The position numbers and the translations under genes were made by a program. From Pelargonium nanum (lineage: Eukaryota > Streptophyta > Magnoliopsida > Geraniales > Geraniaceae), in NCBI GenBank assembly GCA_036897485.1, contig JAYMTF010000096.1, forward strand, positions 1 to 54,475: a stretch of 54,475 bases of DNA, given 5' to 3'. The notes beneath the pieces are model-generated. The model saw only the letters and a program-made list of their open reading frames with translations. It was not told where the DNA came from and made no database searches. Shown here in pieces: positions 23,000-35,445 of this stretch (the stretch's first letter is position 1; every line of letters starts with the position of its first letter).

Positions 23000-25900
23000 A
23001 GAGAAGCATCTCATACTAAGTTTGTACCTTTTCAAGTGAGTCTTCTAATATTCCTATATACAACAGCGGCAATAACCCTTTAAAATCTTTTTCGAAGGAT
23101 TACCTCATTATACAAGAAATTTGAAAGAGTTTTTTAAGTCAAACATTCTCTTAAAAGTAGCTCTTGCCTTTTTGTAAAACGAATTTCTAATTATACTAAA
23201 AGGGGGGTCCTAGTACACCAGAATTACGATGAGGATTTTTTAGCTTCATAAAAAAGAGGAAAAAAAGTATCGTATTTAAGTACGAAGTCTCGCCGCATGC
23301 ATTTATTGCCTTGCTCACTTTTGTAACATTTATTGCTTAGAAAACACCGAATCCCATAGCGTCATTTTGTTGAATCTATCAATTCCTGTATCCTAAAAAG
23401 GAATTCTAGTACTTCAATACCTTTAAGGATTAGTATCTATATAAAAATATTAAGACTCTAACTCTTTATTACCCTTTTTTTTTATAGAAGCCTATATACT
23501 AGACTAGCTTTACTACTAATAATTCAAGCCGACTGAGTACCTTATAATAACCGGAACGAGACCCATAAGGTCTTGTTTCATTGTTAAACATAACCGCGCC
23601 TACTTTCCTGGGACTAGCCAACCTAAGGAAGCGCTGGTCGTCTTATACAAGCATCCAAGGAATTATCGAACTATATACCTTACACATTGATCATGCTTCA
23701 TATAGGAAACATGAATGCTCGCTTCTAATTCATTGATAAAAACGATATTCCGGAATTGTACCCAGCTAATTTAAGAAAAACAAAAACTATACTAACTACA
23801 CACTATGACTATGAGATTTGAGCCTCCGCCATTCATAGGTTTAAATTAAATCCAGAATATCTTGTAGCTGCTATTCCCTCAGCGTAGAAGCCCAAATTGG
23901 TTAGACTTTGAATATCTATATAGTTTTACACTTTTCTATATTATAACCGTAAAGATAAGTACTGAAAAATATGCGCTGCTTGGGAATAAATACCTTACTA
24001 TACTGACCCTTATTTCTATAAAGTTATTAAATACAACTCGACTAATACTAATATAGAACCAAACTTCTTATTCCTAAATAGAAGCGATTCTAGTGTCTTC
24101 TGCGCGAGTAAGCATAGGGGAAAATTGAAGCTTATGAAAGATTAATAAGACGCCTTACATAAAACCTGAGTAGAAAGTTTATACTTTCATCCTTTTTGGA
24201 TGATAGCTTGGTCAAAGTAAAATACTATGTTAATTTTTCTAGATTGATTTAGAATACTTTTTTTATTAACTTTTGCTAATGAGAGAAGTTCTAGTATAAA
24301 ACCAGAAAAGCGTAAACCAAGGCATTATCACTATTTACAGAGTTAATTTTAACTGCAACTTTTTATCCTTGTTGAGGGATAGGAAATCCTGTCAATTTAA
24401 TAATATACCTTAACTCTAGAAATAGACTCCAGTAGTGTCACAAAATACTAAGCTTTGTAAAACATAAAGTAAGAATTATAGGGCTCTCTCTTTAAACTGC
24501 ACTAATAACTATTCTTTTTCTGTAGAATTAGAATTTTTTGTATTCTATTAAATTTAAATTATAGAGTTCCTATGGATTCTCCGGCTACAAAGCTCCTGTT
24601 TTACTTTTTATTAAACTCGTTATTACACCTCTTTTTTTAATCAAGTTTTTTTATAACAGGACTGGTCAACCTAGCAGTAACAGGGAACTTCCCTCAATTT
24701 GGGTATCGTAATTAAAAGTTATATTTCTTTTAATATGTTAGAACCTAGTATCTAAAAATTATGAAGTCTTCTGACTCATTCTCCGACAAACTACCTGAAT
24801 TTCCTTAGTATAGTCAAACATAAGGCGAGGACTCAATCTCATTAACTAGTTAACATGGGGCCCTTACTTATCTGACATAGCTTAATAAGGAGTCTTTTTA
24901 ACCCCTAGTTAAGAATGGGACAGCCCGCTTTAAATAACAAGGGGTTTTCTAGTATATAGTAGGGATAAACTAGGTAACTCCAATGAAGCATAGCTTCAAA
25001 AGAAACTCTTAAACTGGATAATTATGACATCCAAAATTATCTAAATGCTTCGCCCAAGTCATACGGCTCCATAAGAAGATAGAAATTCCCCGGTTCAATT
25101 TTAATACTAATAAAGATAAAAGGCTAGCTAACTTAAGGACTAAAAAAGAGTTCAAGCACTGTAGAGACTATCCCTTATATGTACTACCTAGAAAAGGGTG
25201 CGCCCCAATTTTTATCAAGAGTTTAAGGGATTCCATTTTGGAGGCGGAGTTCTTCTAAAATAAAATATACCTTGTGTCCCTATTTAAGTTGAGTATTAAA
25301 CTTTTTTAGAATTCCAAAGAGAAAACATTTAAAAAATAATATCCTTTTTTAAGTGTATAGAAGGTACAGAGCCCCTGTATAATAGCAAAGGGGTATTTCT
25401 CTTCTTTAGTCTCTCAGATGCTTACCTGACTTCGTGCCCATTACAGAAGGTTGTATACAAGATCTAATAAAGTTACAGTCCTTAGAGTCACTACAAAAAC
25501 TCAATCATTACTTTACCCACCAAATCCTTCCTAAAGCTAAACAGGGATTTCCTTACCCCTTATATATTGAGGTAAATAATATAAAAGCAGTTTTTTATTA
25601 ACCAGTATTTCCTGTTATTTATTAATAATATTTAGTACAAAAGATCCTTATTAGAGAGTATCATAGTTTTGACATAGTCACGGCATCCTTACCTTAACTA
25701 GGAAAGTTTTTTGTTTACTTTTAGCAAGTTTGCTCCTGGAGTATTTCAAAACTCTTTAAAAGCCGATTCTAAAACCGGTACCTTACGAGGATATATGTAC
25801 AAAAAAGGAACAAGATTTATTATTAATCTTGGATTATACACTTAATATATAGCTAGCAAAAGCCAATTTTTGATTACAGCAGTCACAATCTTTACTATTG

Positions 25901-26741
25901 TTTTGATCAGAACTAGCTCAATGTAAAAATTGCCTGAATAAGATAGTCAATTTCTTTTTGGGTAGGTGTAAATCGTTTAGACGCTCGTTTGGGTAGTATA
26001 CAAATGAAACTCAAAAGCAGTAGAGACCCAGCCAAAACTACGGAAAAGGGGGGTTCTATTATATTGTAACCTATTCCATTTTATTTCTTTAATCATCTTA
26101 AGTTGTTATTAAATATGAGAAATTACTTAAGGATGACCTTTAGCTTTCACATTAAATATACTTCACCTAAACAATACTCTTAGGTATATTAAAAACCATA
26201 CTTTACTTTTAATGATATTATAAGAGTAGCAGTTTTTTAGATTAGCTGAATTCCTAAATAGTAATCAGTATTATAAATAACTCTTGATCTACTGATTGGA
26301 AGTCAAAAGCTTTCTATGTCTTTATGTACGTACATCAGACCTTATACTTAATTAAAGAAAGGCGGTTACTTACTGAGGGGGCTTAAGCTTTTCGTTTAGT
26401 TTATGTTTACCTTAGGAGTTATCGTAGTCTTTAATAAAAAGATTTTGAATATAAATAATTGCTTTTCCTTGCATATAGATAAAAAATTTGTATATGAATC
26501 CAATATTACTTAAGTTTCTTTTATCAAACTCGCAAGTATTACCAGATACATGGTAGATAAAGAGTTACTATAACATAGTTCCAATCTATCAATTAAGGTT
26601 CCATTAGGTATAGACTAAATTTTATCCTTTAATTAATGATCGGCTCCACAAAAGTGATATTTTAGTATATATTTATGATTTCGATGAAAAGCAGCTATAT
26701 ATATATAATATATAACTGGTTTTACAACAAACAATAGGTTA

Positions 26742-26805
26742 GCTCAAACAGGGCTCGAACCCGTGAAAAAGAATGCACGTGAGAAACCGGTTGCCCCTTT
26801 TTTTC
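26742..26805 (-). pseudogene. tRNA-like remnant with paired T arm
   Basis: A T arm ACGGG-TTCGAGC-CCTGT (26748-26764, minus strand) pairs over five positions with one G-U. The 3' side continues TTGAGCTAACC. The upstream half has no clean D or anticodon arm. A T-arm fragment of a former tRNA. Confidence 0.4.
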
Positions 26806-29498
26806 TCTATCCGAAAATAATTAAGACTAAATTCCTTATATTCCGTGTTTGTTTTTTAGGGGGCTGATCCTTGGCAGTAGAAACTCTTTTAGAGCGGGCG
26901 AAGTTGCCTTCTAGTTATGATAGACTTGTACCTTATCATTGACTTTTATACGTAAAGTAGGGTTAATAAAACCCGTTGTCTATATCTAAGTTTGCAAACT
27001 TTTAGTGTACCAACAAGTAAATTTCTTATTGAGGAGATCCTTTTGTGGACCCTTGTAAATTAATATAATTATTAAGTATTTTTTTTTTTAAGAAGTTTTA
27101 GAAGTGACCCGCCTTCTCCCCCTATTTTTATTTAAGAGTAATTTATCCGGTTTGATAAGACGAAAGACCTTACTTCTATTTTTTATTAGACACTCTCCCT
27201 ACTCTTATATACTAAGGAAATCCCCTAGAACTCCTATTAAAGGAAACTTTTAGAAGGAAATCCGGGCGAGTTTTACTTAGTTATAGAATTCTCTGTGATC
27301 CCAAGGAGAAATGCCTGAATGTACAGTTACCCCTTAACTTTAGAATGCCTTTTTCGGAAACCTATCCTCTTACTAATACTAATGGAGACTTACTATACTA
27401 TAGAGTTCTTTAGGGGGATTGGAAACAAACAAGGGAACATGCAACCCTTACCTACTTTAATAATACTTAAAAGCTAATTTAAAAGAAACTCCGGGAAGAA
27501 AATGACCCCCTTAAGGCAAAGACTTTCAAACAAAAGGACTCAGGGCAACAAATCTATATTAATTTCAAGAATATCATAACCTATTGTAAGATCATTTACG
27601 CGCGTTAAAAACACAAGTTAGGGTACCTCGTAAGTTTCCCCCTGTTTTAGGCTTTCAGCGTCTGTTTTGATAGGTTCCGGAGTCCCCCTCTTTTCTTTTG
27701 AAGCTTCCTTGCTTCCAAAATTCCTTAGACTTGTTTCCTTTTATGGGTCTCTTAATAACTGGCAGAGAAGAGTTGGGGACATAAAAGAAGGATTCATTTT
27801 ACCCATATTTTGTAGTGAAAGCTGACCAGATTCCCTGTAGAGTTACAGAACCTAGATTTCTATTAAAAGTCTAAACTTAAACCACCTGGAAACTTGATTC
27901 TCTACTTATTCCCTAAAACCCCTTTTATTATCTAAAATCGGAAACCTGTAACCCAAAGGAGTGCAAGTACACAATCTACATATTACTTGTAAAAAAGGGC
28001 TATAAACCAAATTATAAATTCAAATAAAACCTTGGATAGTTGTACTTAAAAAAGATATAAAAATCCCTGCTATCTTAAAATTGAAACATCTTCCTTTTTC
28101 CGGACTATAGAGCTACCAAATACGAAATACACAGAATAGGGAAACCCCTTCATTTAGAGCTACATACCTGCTTTAACTAATAAAAAAATGGGAACTACTT
28201 TACTTTTAGTGTCTAGATTCCTTTCCTTCAAGCAAAATACTAAAGCGAGTACTCAAAATATATTAATAAAGATTAAAACTAACGTAAATATTAGGAACGT
28301 AAAAATGTATTTCCTATGTATTTATTTTTCCTCAAGGGGTAGTCTAGTTTGTTGACACAGGGTATCTTGATTTTTTTTAACAAGGATAATCTTTTAAAAC
28401 TTCTTACTTCATTTGGATATGGGGCAGGCTGTTTAGCTGATATGGATATAGAGTACAATATTTGGATTACTCCTATAACTTAGTTTGACGGATAAGTCCT
28501 GTATTATTCCCTAAATTTCAAAAAAATAAGGGTGCTTATAATGCCCTACTTTTGAGAGTAGGAAAGTAACCTTATGAAAAATGCCGAAGTTTCGAGTGTC
28601 CTGTTAAATATTTGAGAAGTAAAATTAATATACGCTGTTTGTTATTCAAATTATTGAAATTCCGCAGGAACCCTCGAAGATAGTTAGATAATAGTTTTGT
28701 AAAATCTGAGTAAAGAGTACTCTTATATTAAGCAAGACATCCCTGTTGTTACAGGTGGGCTCTATAAAAGAAGGAACATCTCCATTTTATAGTGTTATAG
28801 TGAAATAATGACTGAGATAAATATAAAGCTCTTACAATGAAACCGCTAACCAAATACAGTACAGACTTAAAGGAAATAAACCCTTTCGCCCTTTGGTCGA
28901 GGCTTTCGAAATCTACTAATTTATTTAACTCCAGAAATTATGTATATAAAATATGAATCTGAAAAAGCCTTCGAAGTAGTACCCTTTGAATATGTTTAAC
29001 ATTAAATTTTGCATAGAGTTCTATAAGAAATAGGGAATAATCCAGGAATCACTAGATATGCCCCAATTTTAGGGTACTCTTAAGCATCTTTTTAAAAATT
29101 AGACCTAAAGTATAAAAAATTCCAACTGCCTAAAAAAGAGTGATTCAGTTACAACTGATAAAAAATATAAATTATATAAGTAAGTAAAAGTTACCCTATT
29201 CGAAAGAATCCTGACATTACTGAGTAGCTTACAAGACGACTTGTAAGTTCATACACCTACACGTAATAATTAGGAATGAGACTTTAACTTTTCCCTTTTA
29301 CATAATAGTTCCTAAATTAAATTTGGAACTTAGAAATGGATGAGGATTCACCTAAGTGAAATAATATTTCAATTTCCGTTACATTAACAAGTGCCAAGAA
29401 ATCAAGGAAATTAGTAAATAAGGCGTATTAGGTCAAAAGATCCTGAGATGGTAAAAAGCTCTTATTTCGATTGCCTTGAGAACTTTCTAGATCTTCCT

Positions 29499-29557
29499 TT
29501 GGTTAAACTCGGCTTGAACCTGTGCCCGTCGGATAGGACCTCCTGCGTTTTAACCAA
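29499..29557 (-). pseudogene. tRNA-like element closed by a 9-bp stem
   Basis: On the minus strand TTGGTTAAA (29549-29557) is fully complementary to TTTAACCAA (29499-29507), enclosing about 40 nt that contain CACAGGTTCAAGCC, a T-loop signature near the 3' arm. The outer stem plays the part of an acceptor stem and ends in ACCA-like bases. The element is short for a tRNA (59 nt) and lacks an obvious anticodon arm, so it resembles the tRNA-like 'mimics' that mark transcript ends in plant mitochondria. That role is inference. Confidence 0.38.
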
Positions 29558-31685
29558 GTTTCTACTAAGGAAAAAGTCCCAGATTTGAAACCATTTACTT
29601 TTACTAAAAATCCATGAAAGTTTGGTCGGTAGGCTATGTATTCGCTTGGAACACCTATGGCTTGATGATTTATCGATGGATTCTTATAAGAATAAAGAAA
29701 GGGGCGAGTTATGCTCATATATTCCTTTATCAAAGTAATTTACCTAACAAATCTAAATTCTAGACATATACTACTGATCTCTATCTAAATAATGAGATAG
29801 AATTAAAAAGATTAAAAGAATATTGAAGAAATATGCTACAAATGGGCGGGGTGTCCTGTTACAGCAAACTCCTTCCATAACTGTACCTCAAGTACTTATC
29901 GTAAATTCAAAATAAGGGAATGCAGGGGGTTTTTACACGAGTTTTAAACAAAAGAATACCAATTACTTGTAACCCATCCTCGGAATTCCTTAGATCTAGT
30001 CATAGATAGTTACAAGGGTACACTCAGAAGAAGTGCTGGGCCTTAAAAAAAGGGTCTACCTTTATTCAAAAGTAAACAAAAAACTTACGAATTCCTTTAT
30101 CTAGATAGAACTTTTTTTCCCTGTATTTTCTAGTTAGCTTCCCTAAAAGGAATTTCTTTGACGAAGTTAACTTAGCGTGGTTGTGGCATAACAAAACTTA
30201 ACAGATACGGAAAAGAGATTGAAAACTCACCTGTTTATCAAAATAAATATAGGGGCTCACTTTTCAAAACCCAAAAAGTAACTGAAGGAGGAACTGCTCC
30301 TCTTGAAATGCAAAGGCTTTTGCCTGGCTACAACATATTATATGCAATTCGTTAGAATATTTTCTGGTAGGGTTTCCTCATTTAAATGTGCTTGTTATCC
30401 CGGAAATTTGATTGGGATATGAAGATTTTGCGTTAAAATTATATAAGGAGTGTCCGCGGATATAGATGAAAGTTTCTTGCGAGTTCTACACCTCCAAGGG
30501 AAGAGGTACAGAATAAAGTATCCTTGTTTACATGGAATGTTTCCCATTTGTAAAACACGTAGACCTTAGCCTTAGAAAGCTCTATTTACCTAGCATGTCT
30601 GTTGTTTGTTGAAAGTCCCCTTCAGATTTGAGCGTTTATAAGGGTTCCCTTTTATTCAGTTTAGGACTCTTGCTCGAAAGGGCTCCCGTGTACCTCAAGA
30701 GATAGAATACTTTGATATAACTAAATTCCTATAACCTTGTTAAAAGATTATACTGCTATAGCCGACCGAGCTCCTGAATTTACAGTTAAACCCTATAAAA
30801 AGTTATATTCCTTCCAATCCAAAAGCAAAGTCCTCCGATTATTCTTCAGATAGATTGAAAACTCTAATGGAAGCTTTCTTTATTGTAATTTAAACTGAGT
30901 AAAAAGCCTAAGCCAATCAACAAAGCTAATATTCCCTTTATATCTTATATCGGGTTCTTATGTCAATCTCGGAAGAGGTCTTATTTACAGTTACTCCACT
31001 CGAGACCCTGGAGGTTTATAAGCCAAATCACAAGGTTATGTCGAAGCTGCGCGGTATCTATATTAGAAAAGTCTCGCTAAAGAGTTATGCAATGCACAAG
31101 AGTTTACCTAGCGCAGAATTCTCTATATTGTATTTGGCCCTTCCTTAGAAGTACAAGAATATCCTCAATAAGTTTAAGGGATACCTTTTATCTTTGAGAA
31201 CCTAAAGTGCAAGAGATGACTCTGTTCCAATCCCTTGAGTAAACTAGGTCTTATTACAAGGCTATACCTTTTTGGAATTGTTCTTAGTTCCCCACCTTCT
31301 TAATACATTTTCCTTTTTGACAATCAATTTTAGCAGAAATTTTAGCTAAGATTCTAAAAGACCAGTCAAAATAGGACAATGGAAATATCTGGGGTCTTGT
31401 TAATTACCCCCTTTTTTAAGAATTCCGATCACATGCTTTATAACGAAGGAAGAAATAAGGCTTATGAAATTCATAAAAATGGCTCTCACAAAACATTATC
31501 TGCTCTTATGCCCTATTTTGGGGGTTATTTAAAGGTTAAAACATAAGACAAAAGCCCTCTGTACATATAGACTTCCCTTGTTATCGCGAGCGAGGTCTAC
31601 TTTAAAGAAAACTCATTACGACAACGAGTTAACTGTGTTCACCACCAAAAACACCACGCATTTAGAGTGAATATATTGCTAATTC

Positions 31686-31889
31686 TTGCTAGATCAGAGT
31701 AAAGCTCGTTTGAAGTTTATAGCTACCTATAAAAGGGGCCCCTTTTTTAGAAAAAAAAAAAGCGGTATAGGAAAGGGTTGGATAGCCAAAATTAAAAGTG
31801 GGCAACATAAATGTAATAAAGTAGGCCAGAATTCTAGTCTGAGGAATCTTGTAACTTATGCGAACTACAAGCCCAAAAAGAAGGCGTAA
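31686..31889 (+). other. Small lysine-rich open frame containing a 16-bp palindrome
   Basis: A 67-codon frame, 20% Lys/Arg or more, ending KPKKKA. Its codons 16-20 are made by the perfect palindrome AAAAGGGGCCCCTTTT (31731-31746). I recognise no family, and a basic composition is expected from A-rich DNA, so this is probably not a gene. Confidence 0.2.
31731..31746. repeat. 16-bp perfect palindrome, longest of the AAGGG...CCCTT class
   Basis: AAAAGGGGCCCCTTTT reads the same on both strands. It is the longest of many purine-then-pyrimidine palindromes scattered over the AT-rich block; others are at 1975-1984, 5863-5872, 6034-6043, 9164-9171, 21502-21513, 36912-36921, 39422-39436 (3-nt loop), 46162-46171 and 47570-47581. 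Could be a mobile micro-palindrome, a hairpin in RNA, or a cruciform; the function is unknown. Confidence 0.85.
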
Positions 31890-32042
31890 ATTACCTAACT
31901 ACAAATACTGCAGCTATTGAAGAAATCGGCAAGATATATAAAATATAATCTAGTAAGGAACTTTAAGTTTTATTCCAAGGGGTCTCCTGTATAGAAATGA
32001 GCACGCGCTTTACTTTCACTTTTTAGTAAGACTGGACTACCT

Positions 32043-32105
32043 CTAAGTAGACTTGAACCTGCGACATTGCTTTATTGAAACCCGTGCAATAATGAGATTC
32101 ATCAA
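32043..32105 (-). pseudogene. tRNA-like remnant
   Basis: The minus strand reads TCGCAGGTTCAAGTCTAC near its 3' end, a T-loop signature, followed by TTAGAGGTAG as a possible acceptor 3' strand. The rest does not fold into a cloverleaf. Another remnant lies about 55 bp away on the same strand. Confidence 0.3.
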
Positions 32106-32157
32106 ACACAATATGTCTGATATAGGATCCTCTATAATTTAATTAGGTATTATAAGA

Positions 32158-32225
32158 AGCAGAATTAAACCTACGAGATCTCGTTTTATAGACTCGGGTT
32201 ATACTGGATACGAACTCTCTTTCCA
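32158..32225 (-). pseudogene. tRNA-like remnant, neighbour of the one at 32.04 kb
   Basis: The minus strand reads TCTCGTAGGTTTAATTCTGC, a weakened T-loop signature, preceded at tRNA-like distance by CCGAGTCTATAAAACGAG where an anticodon arm would lie. Stems are broken. Together with the previous entry it looks like a decayed tRNA pair. Confidence 0.27.
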
Positions 32226-35200
32226 AAAATACTACTTATATATATGAGTAAAGTTTGTGGTGGTATCATGGAAAAAGCTTTTTATACATAAAGTTTAAAC
32301 CTTGACCCATCCGAGGCTCCTTCTCTTAAGTAAGGTATTTTACCTACTTATTTATCAAACTGGTTATCCATCAGGTACTCTCCTAATCCAAGTGAAAAGA
32401 CCGACAACTAGGGACTTTGCTTAAAGGTATTAGAGCTTACTTGTGTATATTTCTCCTTATTTAAGTAGAATTATGTCTCAGTTTTATCCAAAGAAGCTGT
32501 TGAAAGTAATAGAGCTCTTATTTAGGCTCCATTTAGATACCTCAGATTTCGGAAACTTTTAAAATCTTATATAGTGTTTTTATGTGGTAGGCTCAAGCCC
32601 TGTGTATTTAGTGGCCCATATCTAGAAATTGAAATAAGACTTGAGTTTTTATAAATTTGTATCGAGGGTTTATATCTTATATTTTTAGCGAAACTTCTTC
32701 GTAGAAGTATAGAATAATAAAAAGAATTCGAGTAAAGCGATAGCAATTGCGGGCCCTTTTAGTTACTTTTTTAGTTCAAGTTAAGCTTTTTCCAAACAAC
32801 AAAAAAAAGTATAGGGGGCTCTCTTAGAAGGAGGATGTAAGCAAGGATGTACGCAAGTTAGATTAAGGAAAGGGGCCCTTATTTGCGCTAGAACTCTTAT
32901 TCCAGGAGACACTGTTGTACGATACCTTGGGGTTTTTAAGTGCCTTTTTAACTTATTAATATTTAGGATCCCACTTCATAATGACGTAATCTTGGGATTT
33001 TGGAGTTCTTTCAAAAAGTGTGTATTAAGTATTATGAGAATAATATAAAGTTGAGTTTAAAGTATAACTTTTTGCTTGCTCTCTTTTTTCCTTTCTAAAA
33101 ATATACGAAGCAATCTAGTTGTCAGATATATAAACGCAAACTTCTTTAATACTTTCTAAATTAGGGGAACTCACAAGGAATCCCTACTGCTTAAACTATA
33201 TTCTTTAAATAAAGCGGCCGGGTACTTAGTATATTATAGTAGAAGATCGGTATAAAACCTAGACAATTAATAGAGATCCTTTTTTGCTTTAGCTTTCTAA
33301 CAAATACAGGTGAATCCCTTAGCAGGTTACTTTCTAACTTGTACCACAAAGGAGGTGGTCCATAATATAATACTTTACATTTAAAGAGAAACTCGCAAGT
33401 GAAATATAAAATGCCACAGCTGTTGATTGTATATATCCTTTATTAAGCGCTCCCTAGAGGATAGGGTTTAGGACTCCGCTAATCATTTAATTGCAAGGAT
33501 ATCTATTTGGATTAAGAGGACCTTTTAAACCTTCATTAGAGGGTAATTCAGGGATACCTTTCTGTTTTGTGGTGATAAGTGTGGGTTATCCCTTATACTC
33601 TTATACTTTGCTATAATAAAAAAAGAAGCCTCTTGTTATGATTCTGAGAATGCTGTATCTCTTTTTGGATATAAGGAGAGTTCCAGTAAACTAAAAAACC
33701 TTCCTTATTCTTGTCCTATTTTCAGGAAGCCTGTGCTACATATGACAGTAATTAATACATAAAGTTCTTTATCTGTTCCGGGAGATACAATTAAAATTAC
33801 TTACAAAACTTAAAATGGCTTAATTTTAATGTACTCCTCAGATCCGTGTTATTATCGATGACATACTTTAGCTTCTCGCCGCGCTCTGTTGAAGGAAGCC
33901 TTGAAGCAAGATCCTACTAAAAAAAACTGCAAACGTGGGAACTCTTTATCCGGGAATCCTCGTTTTTTAATTAAGGACCTCCCTTTTCAGAGCTTGGCTT
34001 TTAAAAGCACTGATATTGTATGGAAACCCGGTAGTTAGAAGCCTTTGAATAGTATACCCTTTTACTAATTACTAAATTCAAAATCACTTAGATTTTAAAG
34101 AAAAACAAGTACTCGTGATTAAAACAGGATCTAGACAAGAGCTTCAGGGTAGTTTAAGACTAAATGTACTTAGTAAGTAAGTCAGGCCCAATCAGAGTTT
34201 GGAATTACCGTGTATGAAGGTTCTAATCAAGTCAGTACAACTTAAATAAGGTAGAGCATTTCATTGTAACTTATCGAAGAAATCCCTATAAAGCATAGGA
34301 AGTACTGTGACAGGTAATAGGAAAAGCAGTCCTTGCATTTTGAGATAGTCTTCCCATTATACTATAAGTAGGATTCTAAGTTCAAGTGGTAACGAAATTG
34401 CACTTTTCTAGTTACAACAGGTTGTGTAGCTGCAGTGGCGGGAGTCCTTTTTCTGAATTGCTAAATTTTTTAGTTCTTTCTATACCTCTGCTACAAAAAG
34501 AATGTAGAAGTCCGAGGCCTCCCGGGAGTGACTTAATACGGAGCCCTATACTAATCTAAGGGGATAGCCCACACATCTGAGATGAGAGTTCAACTTTACG
34601 AATCAGTTCTTTTTAATCATAAGTTATTCAATTAGAGAAGCAAACCCCAAGAAAAATCTTTTGAGATAGGAAGAGCCTCCCATGCAGTTACCAAACTGCA
34701 GAAGTAACTCTATAAAAAGGGGTTTTTATAGGATTAGGAGCTTTGGATAATAAGTATTTTTAGTAATGCATTCATTTGGCTTACAAAGCTGTAGTTTTCA
34801 TTTGTACACTCTCAAAGGGAAAGAGGCCTCTTTTGTTTTATACGGGTATTCGGGGTTACATACTATTCCTTAGATACCCTTGAAATTATCGGAGCCTTGT
34901 ATAAATAAGAGAAATTAACTTTTCTAAGCGAACTTCGTAATTGCTTGTATTCATTGACAACAAGCTCTACAATTATTATATAAAAAGCAAGAACAAGGGT
35001 CACAAAAACACTTTTTAGGTATAGCAGGTCCTTAAAAAGGGGGCGTCCCATATATTAGGACACTCTCGTATAGAAATGAAAGATAGAAACTACTGCTCTT
35101 AAGGAAATTCGGAATTATAGAAGATTTTAACCACTTAGACAGGGAATTAATTTACGACCCTGGAATTTAGGAAGAATAGTATGCCAGGAGTCGTCTATTA

Positions 35201-35359
35201 GTTGACTGCTTTAATCAATTTTGCATTTAGAAGTCAGTTTTGAGCGACTGAAAAATGTGTTTTTAAACTTTAATATTCACTTAGTAACGCATTATCCCCA
35301 GTCATGAAATTCATAAGCAATACCTTGAAGCAAGTTAAAGTACTTGATTTTAGCTACCC

Positions 35360-35445
35360 ATCAAGTTAAGACTCTAGGATTACTGCTAAAACATCGAGCT
35401 TCAACTGAAAAGCCGCAGGTTCAAATCAGGTTATATCGGTTACTT
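35360..35445 (+). pseudogene. tRNA-like remnant
   Basis: The plus strand reads GCCGCAGGTTCAAATCAGG with a tRNA-sized region before it; GCTT...AAGC around 35,400-35,417 may be a reduced anticodon hairpin. The T and acceptor stems are incomplete. Confidence 0.28.

Larger units (their letters stand above)
16783..31685. other. AT-rich desert with palindromes and tRNA-like remnants
   Basis: No recognisable coding gene. Short frames at 18484-18714 (minus), 18579-18764 (plus) and 30960-31148 (plus) have no motif I know; the last lies in a slightly GC-richer patch. The best palindrome is AGGGGCGCCCCT at 21502-21513. An (AT)n run lies at 26696-26714. tRNA-like remnants at 19.7, 22.2, 22.9, 26.7 and 29.5 kb are listed separately. 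Confidence 0.45.

Noticed and set aside
26696..26714. (AT)n run, also near 4,740 and 44,763
   Set aside because: Short simple repeats expected in AT-rich DNA.
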